DNA from: an uncultured Opitutia bacterium
GTDB lineage: Bacteria; Verrucomicrobiota; Verrucomicrobiia; Opitutales; Opitutaceae
Assembly (NCBI GenBank): GCA_903855985.1
Contig: CAIOAO010000103.1
Coordinates: forward strand, 47,967-111,966
Direction of reading: 5' to 3'
DNA: 64,000 nucleotides
Made by a program: the position numbers and the translations under genes. How positions within the stretch are numbered: the first letter of the stretch is position 1; every line of letters begins with the position of its first letter. The notes beneath the pieces are model-generated. The model did not search any database. It saw only the letters and a program-made list of their open reading frames with translations, and had not been told where the DNA came from. Shown one piece after another: positions 8,722 through 18,402 of this stretch.

Positions 8722-10497
8722 ATGCACGTCGCCTTCAATCTCGCCGCCGACCTCGACGCGGTCCTCCTGTCCGCCGCATCCACCGCGGGACTTGAGGCCG
8801 CCGGCTTCGCCCCGGAGGTCCGCACCGCCGATCCCCGGCATGGTGATTTCCAGGCGAACGGCGTGCTCGGCTACGCGAAGGCCCGCAAACTCAACCCCCG
8901 CGCCATCGCCGAAAAGCTCGTGGCCGCCCTCCCCGCCGCGGTCACCGCCGCCTACGACGTCGCCATCGCCGGCCCCGGTTTCATCAATTTCACCCTCAAA
9001 CCCGCCGTCCTGCTCGGCTGGCTGCGCACCTATGACTCGGCCGCCCATCTGAAGGCCGGTGCCGGCACTGCCAAGTCGGGCCAGACCTGGGTCGTGGACT
9101 ACAGCTCGCCGAATACGGCGAAGCAGATGCACGTCGGCCACCTGCGCTCCGCCGTGATCGGCGAGGCCATTTGCCGCCTGCTGGACTTCAACGGCGCCAA
9201 GGTCGTCCGCGACAACCACGTCGGCGACTGGGGCACCCAGTTCGGCAAGCTGATCTGGGCCTGCAAGCAGGCGCGCGCCCGGGATGAAGCCGCCCTCCAG
9301 GCGGCCATCGCTCTCGACCCCCTCGAGGAGTTCGAGCGGCTTTACAAGGTGGGTAATGAGGCGGCCGACGCCGATCCCGCCGTCATGGAGCAGGCCCGGG
9401 CGGAACTCGTCAAACTGCAGAACGGCGACCCGGAAAACCTGGCCATCTGGCGCCAGATCAACGGCGACTCGCTCGCCGCGTTCCAGGTGATTTACGACCA
9501 GCTCGGCATCAAGTTCGACGTGATGCTCGGCGAAAGTTTCTACAACGACCAGGTCAAGCGCATCTACAGCGAACTCACGGACAGCGGGATCGCCCAGGAA
9601 AGCCAGGGCGCGCTCGTGGTCTTTCACCCGGAGCACCCGCGCTTCAAGACCCAGCCGTTCATCATGCGGAAGGCTGATGGCGCGAGCAATTACGCCACCA
9701 CCGACCTGGCGACCGCCCTCTACCGGCTCGAACATTTCAAGGCCGATGGCATCGTCGTCGTCACCGACTACCGCCAGGCCGACCACTTCGAGCAGCTCTT
9801 CCTGACCGTGGGAAAATGGTTCGCCGGGAAACACTACCGCCTGCCGGAACTCCACCACGTGACCTTTGGCGCGGTGACCGGCGAGGATGGCAAGGCGCTC
9901 CGCACCCGCGACGGCGGCACCATCCGCCTCAAGCAACTCCTCGACGAAGCGGAGGCCCGCGCCCTCGCGCTCGTCAGTGAACGGAGCTCGGACATCCCCG
10001 CCGAGGAGCGTGCCCAGATCGCAAAGACGGTCGGCGTGGCCTCGGTCCAATACGCCGACCTCTCCCAGAACCGCTCCAGCGACTACGTCTTCGCCTGGGA
10101 CAAGATGATCTCCCTCGAGGGCAACACCGCCGCCTACCTGCTCTACGCCGGCGCGCGCATCCACTCGATCTTCCGCAAGCTCGGGGTCACCCCGGGCGAC
10201 GCAGCCACCGAAGCTGCAGCCAGCCCGCTGGAGACGCCCGCCGAGCTCATGCTCGCCCGCAAGCTCGTGAAGTTCGCCGACGCCATCCGCATCGCCACCG
10301 AGACGCTCCGCCCCCACTTCCTCAGCCTCTACCTCTACGAACTGGCCGGTGAATTCAGCGCGTTCTACAGCGCCGACAAGGTCGCCGTGGACGACCCCGC
10401 CGTGCGCGCCCGTCGACTGCTGCTCTGCGCGCGGACGCTGCTGGTGCTCGAGACCGGCCTGAACCTGCTCGGACTGCGCACGCTCACGCGCATGTAA
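8722..10497 (+). CDS. argS: Arginyl-tRNA synthetase
   Basis: 591 residues from ATG 8722 (MHVAFNLAADLD); an upstream in-frame GTG would add 12 unlike residues. This class Ia synthetase charges tRNA-Arg. The N-terminal ArgS-specific domain covers about residues 1-95 (ending GPGFINFTL). The signature VDYSSPNTAKQMHVGHLRS contains the HIGH-type motif HVGH near residue 137, and GEDGKALRTRDGG is the usual ArgS replacement for KMSKS. The C-terminal anticodon-binding DALR domain includes YAGARIHSI and ends LGLRTLTRM. Length and order are normal. It is divergent from the phosphorylase gene across a 219-bp gap. Confidence 0.97.
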   Translation: MHVAFNLAADLDAVLLSAASTAGLEAAGFAPEVRTADPRHGDFQANGVLGYAKARKLNPRAIAEKLVAALPAAVTAAYDVAIAGPGFINFTLKPAVLLGWLRTYDSAAHLKAGAGTAKSGQTWVVDYSSPNTAKQMHVGHLRSAVIGEAICRLLDFNGAKVVRDNHVGDWGTQFGKLIWACKQARARDEAALQAAIALDPLEEFERLYKVGNEAADADPAVMEQARAELVKLQNGDPENLAIWRQINGDSLAAFQVIYDQLGIKFDVMLGESFYNDQVKRIYSELTDSGIAQESQGALVVFHPEHPRFKTQPFIMRKADGASNYATTDLATALYRLEHFKADGIVVVTDYRQADHFEQLFLTVGKWFAGKHYRLPELHHVTFGAVTGEDGKALRTRDGGTIRLKQLLDEAEARALALVSERSSDIPAEERAQIAKTVGVASVQYADLSQNRSSDYVFAWDKMISLEGNTAAYLLYAGARIHSIFRKLGVTPGDAATEAAASPLETPAELMLARKLVKFADAIRIATETLRPHFLSLYLYELAGEFSAFYSADKVAVDDPAVRARRLLLCARTLLVLETGLNLLGLRTLTRM

Positions 10498-10560
10498 CCG
10501 CGCAACACCGCGCCCAATAAACTCTTGCTGCGCCTCCGGGCCGCAGCCACAGTCCGCGCC

Positions 10561-11310
10561 ATGGCCATGGAGGAAATTTACATCCGCAGCGAATCCGAGA
10601 CCGAGGCCCGCGGTCCGTTCAATCTGGAGCAGCTGGTCTCGCTCGCAGACACCGGCCAGGTGACCGCCGAGACCCTTTTTTACGATGCCACCACCGAACA
10701 GTGGTGCGCCATCGGCTCCAACGAGGAGCTCATGGGCCAGATCCTGCCCCAGCGGAAAAAGCTCAAGATCAAGAGCAAGGCCAAGCTTACCCTGTTGAAT
10801 GAGGAGGGCGACAGCTCGCCCCCCATCACGGTGGACGAGATGCTCGCCGCCGCCGAGGGCCGCACCGCGGAAACCGCGGGCCGGCAGGATCCCACCATCG
10901 CGATGGCCCGCGCGGCCGCCATCGGCCGCTGGGCGGTCATCTTCATGTTTCTGGTCTGCGCCGTCGGCGAACTGCTCCCCGCGTCGGATGCCGTCATGTC
11001 GATGGACCCGATGAAGCTCCTGCCCTATCCCATGGTGCTCATCGGGGCGATCGACCTGGTGCTCGCCACCCTGCTCGGGCTCGGCGTTGTCAGCCTCTAT
11101 CCCTTTGTCCGCTTCCGCGCCGCGCTTGGCCTGGGTTTCATCGGGTTCATCTTCTGGACCAACGGCCAGGTGATGCCGCTCCTCTACCTCGGCGCCGGTT
11201 CGCTCGGCCTGTACACCTGCACCATCTTTGTGAGCTACATGCCGGTGTTTCTGGCGGCCGCACTCGGCCTGGCGGGCCTCGGCGCCGTCTCCTGGTTCCT
11301 GATCTCCTGA
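10561..11310 (+). CDS. GYF_2-domain membrane protein
   Basis: 249 residues from ATG 10561 (ATG 10567 is an alternative). Residues about 4-55 (IYIRSESETEARGPFNLEQL, then a Trp-containing end) match the pattern of GYF_2 domains, which read out the sequence GPFxxxQL. A polar linker rich in Lys follows, then four to five hydrophobic segments between residues about 120 and 249. The function is unknown; such proteins are often uncharacterised inner-membrane proteins. It lies 63 bp after argS and 16 bp before the YihY gene, so the three probably share a transcript. Confidence 0.7.
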   Translation: MAMEEIYIRSESETEARGPFNLEQLVSLADTGQVTAETLFYDATTEQWCAIGSNEELMGQILPQRKKLKIKSKAKLTLLNEEGDSSPPITVDEMLAAAEGRTAETAGRQDPTIAMARAAAIGRWAVIFMFLVCAVGELLPASDAVMSMDPMKLLPYPMVLIGAIDLVLATLLGLGVVSLYPFVRFRAALGLGFIGFIFWTNGQVMPLLYLGAGSLGLYTCTIFVSYMPVFLAAALGLAGLGAVSWFLIS

Positions 11311-11326
11311 GTCCCGCCGCGCGCCC

Positions 11327-12838
11327 ATGGCCAGCCTTGCCGAGCACCGGCACTCAATCGCTCATTTTTTCCGCAAGGAGATCTGGGCCACCGCCCACCT
11401 GAAGGACCGTTCGCCCCGCGGCTGGCTCTACGCCACCCTGCGCGTCATCTCGATCACCTGGACCGTCTTCAACGAGAACAAGGCCGCCAGCCGCGCCGCC
11501 GCCCTCAGCTTCAGCTCCCTCCTCGGCCTCGGGCCGCTCATCGCCATCGGCGTGCTCGTCGGCGGCTTCATGCTGGGCCAGAACAACGACCCCCAACTGG
11601 TCGCCAACAAGCTCAGCGACCTGATCAAGCTCGCCGCCCCGCAACTCGCCCAGCTGGAAACCCTCAACAGCCAGCAGGCCGCAGCCGCCGCCCACGCGTC
11701 GACCGGTCATGGCCCCGCCTCGGCCCAGATCGCCGTCGACCCCAAGCTGGTCGATCTCATCAACGGCATCATCTCCGGCGCCCACTCCAGCACGGCCGGC
11801 GTGTTTGGCGCGCTCACCCTCATCGTGATCGTCCTGTTCCTCTTCAAGTCGATCGAGGACGCCTTCAATGACATCTGGGGCGTCCGCCTCGGCCGCTCGC
11901 TCCTGATGCGCGTGGTCTTCTACTGGACGATCCTGACCCTCGGCGCGGTCCTGTTTTTTGCGGCGGTGGCCCTGCTGGGCGCCGGTGCGTTCATCAACGT
12001 CTTCATGGAAAAGCTTCCCGGCGGCACCGAGCTGCTGCGGGTGCTGCGCTGGTCGCTGCCGGCGTTTTCGTTCACCCTGCTGGTCGTGGTGCTGACGGTG
12101 TTTTACCGCGTGATCCCCAACACCCGGGTCCTCTGGCGGGTGGCCTTCACCGGCGCCCTGCTCGTCGCGGCGCTGCTGATGGTGAACAATTTCATCGCCC
12201 TCATCTACGTGCGCCGCGTCTACCTCGAGAAAAGCCTCTACGGGTCGCTCGGCATCCTGCCCGTCCTGATGTTCGGCCTCTATATCTTCTGGTTTTACGT
12301 GCTGATCGGCGGTGCGCTCACCTACGCCCTGCAGAACGTGCAGTTCCGCAACAGCCAGGCCGCGTGGAAGGGCCTCACCGACGCGATGCGCGAGCGCCTT
12401 TCACTCGTCGTGTTCCTCACCATCTGCCGGCGGTTTCACGCCTGCCTGCCGCCCATCTCCGCCTCCCAGCTCAGCACCTTTGTGAAGGTCCCGGCCCAGC
12501 TGCTCAACGAGTGCCTCAACCGCCTGGCCGACATGCACCTCATCACCGCCCTGCGCCCGGCCCCCGGCGCGCCCGTCACCGACCCCGTTTACCAGCCCAG
12601 CCGGCCGCTGAGCCATATCACCCTGCACGACTTCAAGCGCCTCGAGGACCATATCGGCGACGATCCCCTCGGCCCGGTCCTGGAGCGCATCGACCCCATC
12701 CTGCCACACTACAACACGGCCCTGGAACAGCTGGGCCGGCAGGAGTTCTTCCAGAAGAGCCTGGAGCAGCTCTTTGCCGAGCATGCGTTTGAGGACTCGC
12801 GGCCGCCGTTTGCCATGGGCGAACCGCCGCGCCGTTAA
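11327..12838 (+). CDS. YihY/virulence factor BrkB family inner-membrane protein
   Basis: 503 residues. After an N-terminal region it carries the family pattern FNENKAASRAAALSFSSLLGLGPL and six membrane segments (for example LTLIVIVLFLFKSIEDAFNDIWGVR, VVFYWTILTLGAVLFFA, ILPVLMFGLYIFWFYVLIGG) up to residue about 340. The C-terminal about 150 residues are soluble and resemble the winged-helix-like tails seen in some long YihY proteins. The earlier tRNA-processing (RNase BN) assignment of this family is obsolete; a transport or envelope role is more likely. An Ala/Gln-rich insert of about 50 residues follows the second membrane segment. Confidence 0.85.
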   Translation: MASLAEHRHSIAHFFRKEIWATAHLKDRSPRGWLYATLRVISITWTVFNENKAASRAAALSFSSLLGLGPLIAIGVLVGGFMLGQNNDPQLVANKLSDLIKLAAPQLAQLETLNSQQAAAAAHASTGHGPASAQIAVDPKLVDLINGIISGAHSSTAGVFGALTLIVIVLFLFKSIEDAFNDIWGVRLGRSLLMRVVFYWTILTLGAVLFFAAVALLGAGAFINVFMEKLPGGTELLRVLRWSLPAFSFTLLVVVLTVFYRVIPNTRVLWRVAFTGALLVAALLMVNNFIALIYVRRVYLEKSLYGSLGILPVLMFGLYIFWFYVLIGGALTYALQNVQFRNSQAAWKGLTDAMRERLSLVVFLTICRRFHACLPPISASQLSTFVKVPAQLLNECLNRLADMHLITALRPAPGAPVTDPVYQPSRPLSHITLHDFKRLEDHIGDDPLGPVLERIDPILPHYNTALEQLGRQEFFQKSLEQLFAEHAFEDSRPPFAMGEPPRR

Positions 12839-12866
12839 GGGGCCACTTCGCCCTTGCCTCACACCG

Positions 12867-12891
12867 CCGGCGACCTAGCGTCGCCGGTTTT
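12867..12891 (+). terminator. Hairpin with short T-run between BrkB and PpiD-like genes
   Basis: CCGGCGAC (12867-12874), a 5-nt loop and GTCGCCGG (12880-12887) form a perfect 8-bp stem followed by TTTT. It ends only 6 bp before the next ATG, so it may also affect translation of the downstream gene. Confidence 0.55.
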
Positions 12892-12897
12892 CCCTCC

Positions 12898-14559
12898 ATG
12901 ATCTCCTGGATTCAACGCTACTTTCAGCACCACTTCCGCATCGTTTTCGGCCTGGTGCTGATCGCCACGATTATCTCGTTCATCATCGCCTTCTCCGGCT
13001 CGAACGTCGGCCGCGATACCGGCCAGCGGGCCGCCCTCACCCGGGAGTTTTTTGGGTACAACCTGAGTTCCTCGGACGACCAGGCCCGCCTCTTTGGCGA
13101 CGCCAACCTGAGCGCCACCCTCCAGACCGGCTACAGCTCCCTCGATAACGCCGATCTCCAGAACTACGCGCTCCAGCGCGCCGCCGCCCTCGCCCTCGCC
13201 GACCAGCTCCGCCTCCCGGCCACGACCAACCAGGAAATCACCGATTTCATCAAGAGCCTCCGCGCCTTCGCCGGCGAGGACGGCCAGTTTGACGCCAAGC
13301 GCTACGAATCCTTCCGCGACTCCCTCAAGTCCAACCCCCGCCTCACCGAGGCCGTCGTCCGCCGCGTGCTCGCCGACGATGTCCGCGCCGAGAAGGTCAA
13401 ACAGGTCATCGCCGGCCCGGGCTACGTGCTGCCGGCCGACGTGAAGACCCAGCTCGACCGCGCTGATTCCGTCTGGACCCTCGCCACCGCCACCGCCGAC
13501 TACGCGAGCTACGCCCCATCCATCCCGGTCTCGGACCTGGCCCTCACCAAGTTTTACGAGGAAAACTCCTTCCGCTACACCATCCCGGCCCGCGTCTCCG
13601 TCTCCGCCGCCTTCTTTCCCTCCACCGCCTACTCCGGCGGCGTCAGCGTGACCGAGTCCGAAGTCCGTTCCGCCTATTCCGCCAATCCCGCCCGCTGGCC
13701 CAATCCCGCGGCCAAGGCCGGCGCCAAGGCCGACCCGGCCGCTGATTACGCCGCCGTCCGCCCGCAGGTGGAGCTGGCCCTGAAGCTGGAGCGCGCCCAG
13801 CGCATCGCCGCCAAGGTCGCCTCCGACCTCTCGTTCGCGCTCTACGACGGCAAGATCGCCCCCGGTTCCCCCGCCTTCGACACCCTCCTGGCCGCCCAGC
13901 ACGTCACCCTGAAGCCGCTCGCCCCGTTCACCCGTGAGGAAGGCCCCGCCGAACTCGGCGGCTCGCCCGAGATCGCCACCGAGGCGTTCAAGCTCGGCGA
14001 GAGCCGCTCCTATTCCGATGCCCTGGGCGCGCCGGACGGCGCCGTGGTGCTATTCTGGAAGGGCACCTTGCCCCCGCGCCAGCCCCTGCTCACCGAGGTG
14101 CGCGCCAAGGTCGCCGCCGACTTCTCCGAGAACGAGAAGCGCAAGCGTTTCGTCGAGACCGGCCGCCTCATCCGCAGCCAGCTGGAAGCCCGGCTCAAGG
14201 CGGGCGACACCTTCGAGGCCGCCGTGGCCGCCGCCGGCAGCGCCACGTCCACCAAGCTCACCGCCAAGGTCCTCCCGCCGTTTTCCCGCCGCACCCCTCC
14301 GAAGGATGCCGATAATTCCGTCCTCGGTGCGCTTGACCGTCTGGCCAAGGGCCAGGTCTCGGACATGAGCATCGTCAAGGACCAGGGCGTCCTCATCTAC
14401 GCCGTGGACAAGAAACTGCCCGACCTCAGCGAGTCCGGCGCCGATTTCGCCGCGATGCGGGCCCAACTCTCCGCCGTAAATGCCCGCATCGGCACCAGTT
14501 CTTACCTGGCCGCGATGGTCGAGCAGGAACTCAAGAAGTCCGAGCCGCCGGTCAAGTGA
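12898..14559 (+). CDS. PpiD/SurA-N-like membrane-anchored periplasmic chaperone
   Basis: 553 residues. One N-terminal membrane anchor (about residues 13-34) precedes a helical region typical of SurA/PpiD N-terminal domains (residues about 80-180, with TNQEITDFI, FDAKRYESF and NPRLTEAVVRR). The rest is periplasmic. I do not see a clear parvulin catalytic fingerprint, although the C-terminal part (SVLGALDRLAKGQVSDM and the following strand) resembles the end of a PPIase domain. It is best read as an inner-membrane-anchored foldase for outer-membrane proteins, possibly without isomerase activity. The following TolC-like gene would be a natural client. Confidence 0.75.
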   Translation: MISWIQRYFQHHFRIVFGLVLIATIISFIIAFSGSNVGRDTGQRAALTREFFGYNLSSSDDQARLFGDANLSATLQTGYSSLDNADLQNYALQRAAALALADQLRLPATTNQEITDFIKSLRAFAGEDGQFDAKRYESFRDSLKSNPRLTEAVVRRVLADDVRAEKVKQVIAGPGYVLPADVKTQLDRADSVWTLATATADYASYAPSIPVSDLALTKFYEENSFRYTIPARVSVSAAFFPSTAYSGGVSVTESEVRSAYSANPARWPNPAAKAGAKADPAADYAAVRPQVELALKLERAQRIAAKVASDLSFALYDGKIAPGSPAFDTLLAAQHVTLKPLAPFTREEGPAELGGSPEIATEAFKLGESRSYSDALGAPDGAVVLFWKGTLPPRQPLLTEVRAKVAADFSENEKRKRFVETGRLIRSQLEARLKAGDTFEAAVAAAGSATSTKLTAKVLPPFSRRTPPKDADNSVLGALDRLAKGQVSDMSIVKDQGVLIYAVDKKLPDLSESGADFAAMRAQLSAVNARIGTSSYLAAMVEQELKKSEPPVK

Positions 14560-14829
14560 ACCCTTGGCGCCGTCGCGCGCCAACCGTTCATCCCCGCCGC
14601 GGACCGCTCGACTCAATTCGCCTCGAACTGCCGCCCGGCGGCCGGTAGTTCAACGCGCCATGGCGCCATCCGTCCCCCATTCCTTCCGTCCGGGGAAACT
14701 TTTGCGCCCGCCGCACGTCTCACGGCTCAGCCGGACTTCGTTCCCGGCTGACCCAACGGTTTGAATTACCGTAACTTTTCGACACTTGCCGTGTTCTTCT
14801 TTTCACTTCCCGTCCACGTCCTTTCCAAC
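14560..14829. other. Intergenic region before the TolC-like gene
   Basis: 270 bp with no supported gene. The TTG-started extension of the downstream frame (from 14761) adds 23 residues without family support. A CGGCTCAGCCGG-centred imperfect palindrome lies near 14730-14755. I see no convincing promoter pair. Confidence 0.4.
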
Positions 14830-16416
14830 ATGTCCCGCCTCACCGCCCGCGTCCTCCTGTCCTCATTCTGCCTAGCCGCGCTCACCCGCCTGCCGGCCCA
14901 GGAACCGGCCCCGGCCCCCGCGCCCACCCCGGCCGACCTCCCCGCCGCGACCCCGGCCCCGGCCAAGGAAACCGCCCCGGGCACCGAACCCGCCCCGGTT
15001 GCCGCCGGGCCGGACCTGACCCTCGAGGAATGCATCAACCGGGTCCTCCAGAAAAACTTCAACCTCCGCGTCCAGGGCTTCAACACCGCCAACGCCCAGG
15101 AAAACCTCGTGATCTCGAAGGCCGGCTTTGACCCGACCTTCACCGCGATCGGCCAGCGCACGCACACGCAAGGCGTCACGACCTTCAACAATTCCCTCGG
15201 GACCACCACGAGCTCGAACTACCGGCAGGACCAGACCGACATCCGTGTCGGCGTCAACCAGACCATCCAGACCGGCGCCACCGTCAACCTGAGCGCCAGC
15301 GTCCTGCGCAGCGGCAACAACCTGCCCACCACCACCGTCAATCCGTCCTACAACAGCGACCTCTCCCTGTCCGCCACCCAGCCCCTGCTCAAGGGCGCCG
15401 GCACCAAGGTCAACCGCGCCTCGATCGAGAACGCCAAGCTCGGCATCACCATCGCGAACCTCAACTACAAGGGCAGCGTCCTGCAGGCCGTCCGCGACAC
15501 CGAAGCCGCCTACTACACCCTCGCCTTCGCCCGCGGCCAGCTGGCCGTCAAGCAGCGCAGCCTCGAGCTCGCGCAAAAGCTGTACGACGAGAACAAGGTC
15601 AAGAAGAACACCGGCGTCGCCACCGACCTGGATGTGCTCACCGCCGAGGTCGGCGTCGCCACCGCGCAAAACGGCGTCGTGCTCGCCCAGCAGCAGGTGC
15701 GCAACAGCGAGGACAACCTCCTCGCCCTGACCGGCCAGTTCGAATTCAACACGCCTCCCGGGCCGGTCAGCTTCAGCGCCTACTACGATCCCGCGCCTTC
15801 CATCGATGACGCCTTCAAGCACGCCCGCGACCTGCAGCCCACCTACGTCGCCGCCCAGTCCACCATCAAGCAGCTCGAGCTCGCCGTCTCCGTCGCCAAC
15901 AACGGCCGCCTCCCCACGCTGAACGCCGGCGCCGCCCTCGGCTTCAACGGCACGGACCGCTCAACCAACAGCTCGTTCGACAACCTCCGGACCGGCGACA
16001 ACTACAACTGGCAGGCCGACCTGTCCCTCAGCGTGCCGTGGGGTCTGCGCGCCGACCGCGCCCGCGCCCGCATCGCCCTCAACAACCTCCACCAGGAACA
16101 GGCCCAGCTCCAATCCATCGAGCAGAACCTGCTCGTGCAGGTCCGCGCCGCCGTCCTCGCCGTCTCCACTAACATCGAGAGTGTCCAGATTTCCGCCAAG
16201 ACCACCGAGCTCGCCGAGAAACAGTACGAGCTCCAGAAGGCCAAGTTCGACGCCGGCCTCTCCACCAGCCGCGACGTGCTGCAGTCCCAGACGGACCTCG
16301 AAACCGCCCGCGTCAACGAGCTCTCCGCCAAGGTCAACCTGCGCATCGCGGTCGCCAACCTGCACCAGCTCGACGGCTCCTCGATCGACCGCTTCCACAT
16401 CGCCCTCGCCGACTGA
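14830..16416 (+). CDS. TolC-family outer-membrane efflux protein
   Basis: 528 residues from ATG 14830, which gives a clean signal peptide (cleavage near LPAQ). A 45-residue Pro/Ala linker follows, then LTLEECINRVLQKNFNLRV, the start of the outer-membrane efflux protein domain. Two helical hairpin repeats follow (AYYTLAFARGQLAVKQRSL in the first; NLLVQVRAAVLAVSTNIES and YELQKAKFDAGLSTSRDVL in the second). It forms the outer-membrane channel of a tripartite efflux or type I secretion system. No inner-membrane partner is next to it. The long Pro/Ala segment is unusual for the family. Confidence 0.92.
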   Translation: MSRLTARVLLSSFCLAALTRLPAQEPAPAPAPTPADLPAATPAPAKETAPGTEPAPVAAGPDLTLEECINRVLQKNFNLRVQGFNTANAQENLVISKAGFDPTFTAIGQRTHTQGVTTFNNSLGTTTSSNYRQDQTDIRVGVNQTIQTGATVNLSASVLRSGNNLPTTTVNPSYNSDLSLSATQPLLKGAGTKVNRASIENAKLGITIANLNYKGSVLQAVRDTEAAYYTLAFARGQLAVKQRSLELAQKLYDENKVKKNTGVATDLDVLTAEVGVATAQNGVVLAQQQVRNSEDNLLALTGQFEFNTPPGPVSFSAYYDPAPSIDDAFKHARDLQPTYVAAQSTIKQLELAVSVANNGRLPTLNAGAALGFNGTDRSTNSSFDNLRTGDNYNWQADLSLSVPWGLRADRARARIALNNLHQEQAQLQSIEQNLLVQVRAAVLAVSTNIESVQISAKTTELAEKQYELQKAKFDAGLSTSRDVLQSQTDLETARVNELSAKVNLRIAVANLHQLDGSSIDRFHIALAD

Positions 16417-16465
16417 GTGGCGGTTGAAACGCCTGGTTCCCGACCCGTTGCTCGGGAAATTGGAG

Positions 16466-16485
16466 CCGCGGCGCCCTCGCCGCGG
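16466..16485. terminator. GC-rich hairpin downstream of the TolC-like gene
   Basis: CCGCGGCG/CGCCGCGG, a perfect 8-bp stem with a 4-nt CCCT loop, lies in the gap between convergent tolC-like and miaA genes. No T-run follows on either strand, so it is either a weak terminator or a dispersed palindromic repeat. Confidence 0.4.
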
Positions 16486-16528
16486 TTCAGGCTGACAAGC
16501 GGCCTAGTCGCCGCCTCGCCCGAAACCT

Positions 16529-17434
16529 TCACGCCCCGAACAGCCGGTCCAGCGTGAGCCCGTCCGCCTTCACCTCCCGGTGGGGGGGCAGCTGGGTGCG
16601 AAACCACGTGCGCTGCTTCTTCACCAGTGCCCGCGTATTCTGCGCGATCACGCCCGCCAGCTCCGACTCCGCCAGTTTCCCGTCGAGAAAATCAATCGTC
16701 TCCCGGTAGCCAATCGCCCGCGCCGCACTCGGGTTCTCCCGCAATCCGTCCGCGCACAGCTGCTTCACTTCCGCCACCAGCCCGTCGCGCAGCATCGCCG
16801 CCACCCGGGCCTCGATCCGTTGGTCCAGCTCCGCCGGCGGCCGCTCGATCCGCGTCAGGGCCACCGTCCAGCCGGCGAACGGCCCGGGCAGCCGGGCAAA
16901 TTCCTCGGCCAGGTCCGCCAGCGTCCGGCCCGAGGCCAGGCAGCGCTCCAGCGCGCGGTTGACCCGCCGGGGATTCGCCGTGTCCAGCGCGCCGAGTCCC
17001 GCCGGGTTGAGCGTGTGCAGCCGGGCCACCGCCTCCGCCAGCCCCAGTGAGGCCACTTCCGCCCGCAACTCCGCGGACACCGCCACCTCGTCCGCCACGG
17101 GCGCAAAAAAGCTCTTCAGGTAAAATCCACTGCCGCCCACCACCAGCACCGGCCGGCCGCGCGCCAAAATCCCCTCCACCGCCGCCCGCGCCTTCGTCAC
17201 GTAATGGGTGACATCCATCCGGTCGCCCACGCCGCAAATGTCGATCAGGTGATGCGGCACGCGCGTCTGTTCCGCGGCCGTCGGTTTCGCGGTGCCGAGG
17301 TCCATGCCGCGGTAAAACAGCAGCGAGTCGCACGACACGATCTCGGCGCCCCGCGTCTCCGCCCAGCGCAGCGCCCACTCCGTTTTGCCGACGGCGGTGC
17401 AGCCGGTCAGGACCTGGATCGTGGGTTTCATCAT
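16529..17434 (-). CDS. miaA: tRNA dimethylallyltransferase
   Basis: 301 residues. It transfers a dimethylallyl group to N6 of A37 in tRNAs that read UNN codons. The P-loop GCTAVGKT is at residues about 11-18, SCDSLLFYRGMDLGTAKP is the substrate region, PHHLIDI follows, and VVGGSGFYL marks the catalytic core. The helical insertion and the C-terminal ARAIGYRE and QNTRALVKKQRTWFR segments are canonical. Length and motif order are normal. It is divergent from the lipid-kinase-family gene starting at 17527. Confidence 0.96.
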   Translation of the reverse strand: MMKPTIQVLTGCTAVGKTEWALRWAETRGAEIVSCDSLLFYRGMDLGTAKPTAAEQTRVPHHLIDICGVGDRMDVTHYVTKARAAVEGILARGRPVLVVGGSGFYLKSFFAPVADEVAVSAELRAEVASLGLAEAVARLHTLNPAGLGALDTANPRRVNRALERCLASGRTLADLAEEFARLPGPFAGWTVALTRIERPPAELDQRIEARVAAMLRDGLVAEVKQLCADGLRENPSAARAIGYRETIDFLDGKLAESELAGVIAQNTRALVKKQRTWFRTQLPPHREVKADGLTLDRLFGA

Positions 17435-17526
17435 GCCTTACCCAAACCATCTTTGCCCCGCCGCGCGAGGCGAACCGTCCGCTCGGCGCTCGCCCTGGCG
17501 GCCGGCCACCGTTTCTCTGCCTGCGC

Positions 17527-18402
17527 GTGAGAACCCTTTTCATCGTCAATCCCCGCTCCGGCCGCGCCGCCCGGGCCATGGCCCGCGTGCAGGCCTTTGC
17601 CGCCGCCCGGGGTGCCCGTGTGGAGCTGACCTCACGTCCGCGCCACGCCTCGGAACTTGCCTCCCGCGCCCTCGCCGAGGGCTGCGAGCTGATCGTCACC
17701 GTCGGCGGCGACGGCACGTTGAACGAGGTGGCCGCCCGCCTCGTCGGCACCGCGGCAACCTTCGGTCTTGTGCCCTGCGGTTCGGGCAACGGCCTGGGCC
17801 GGCATCTCGGGATTCACGGCCGCGTGGAACACGCGCTCGACCTTCTCCGCACCGGCCAGCCGCGCCTCATTGATAGCGGCCTCGCAGACGGCCATCCTTT
17901 TTTCACCGCGGCCGGACTCGGGTTCGAGGCCGAGGTGTCCGCGCGTTTCAACCAGCTCAAGGAGCGGGGATTCTTCCGCTATCTCACCACGAGTGCGGCG
18001 CTCTGGCGCACTCACCGCCCGGAGGACTGCTGGATCGAGTGCCACGGCGAACGACTGCCCGCACGCGCCTTCACCCTGGCCGTGGCCAACAGCGACCAAT
18101 ACGGCAACAATGCCCGCATCGCCCCCGGGGCCCGCGTGGACGACGGTCTGCTCGATCTCACGGTGATTCCCCCGGTCTCAGTCCTGCAGGCTGTCCCCAT
18201 GATCGCCGGGCTGTTTGCCGGCTCATTCGGTCACGCCTGGAACGTGCTGCGCCTGCGGGCGGAGCGTTTTGTCGTCGAACGGCCCGCCCCGGGGTTGATC
18301 CACACCGACGGCGAGACCCACCCCGCCGGTCGGCGCGTCGAATTCAGCATCCGGCCCGCCAGCCTGCGCGTGCTCGCGCCGGCCCCGGTCACAGGTCGCT
18401 GA
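17527..18402 (+). CDS. Diacylglycerol/lipid kinase family protein (YegS/DagK type), copy 1
   Basis: 291 residues starting at GTG 17527. The N-terminal FIVNPRSG, the nucleotide-binding GGDGT (residues 60-64) with TLNEVA, and PCGSGNG define the DAGK catalytic domain. The C-terminal half has ANSDQYGNNARIAPGA and the IHTDGE strand. It phosphorylates a lipid such as diacylglycerol. The protein is a clear paralogue of the one at 42737-43678. Its last 14 bp overlap the end of the convergent GGDEF gene. A function in phospholipid recycling is inferred. Confidence 0.88.
   Translation: MRTLFIVNPRSGRAARAMARVQAFAAARGARVELTSRPRHASELASRALAEGCELIVTVGGDGTLNEVAARLVGTAATFGLVPCGSGNGLGRHLGIHGRVEHALDLLRTGQPRLIDSGLADGHPFFTAAGLGFEAEVSARFNQLKERGFFRYLTTSAALWRTHRPEDCWIECHGERLPARAFTLAVANSDQYGNNARIAPGARVDDGLLDLTVIPPVSVLQAVPMIAGLFAGSFGHAWNVLRLRAERFVVERPAPGLIHTDGETHPAGRRVEFSIRPASLRVLAPAPVTGR

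Noticed and set aside
8662..11328. 888-residue minus-strand frame opposite argS and the GYF_2 gene
   Set aside because: Covers two well-supported genes in antisense and shows only biased composition without domains.
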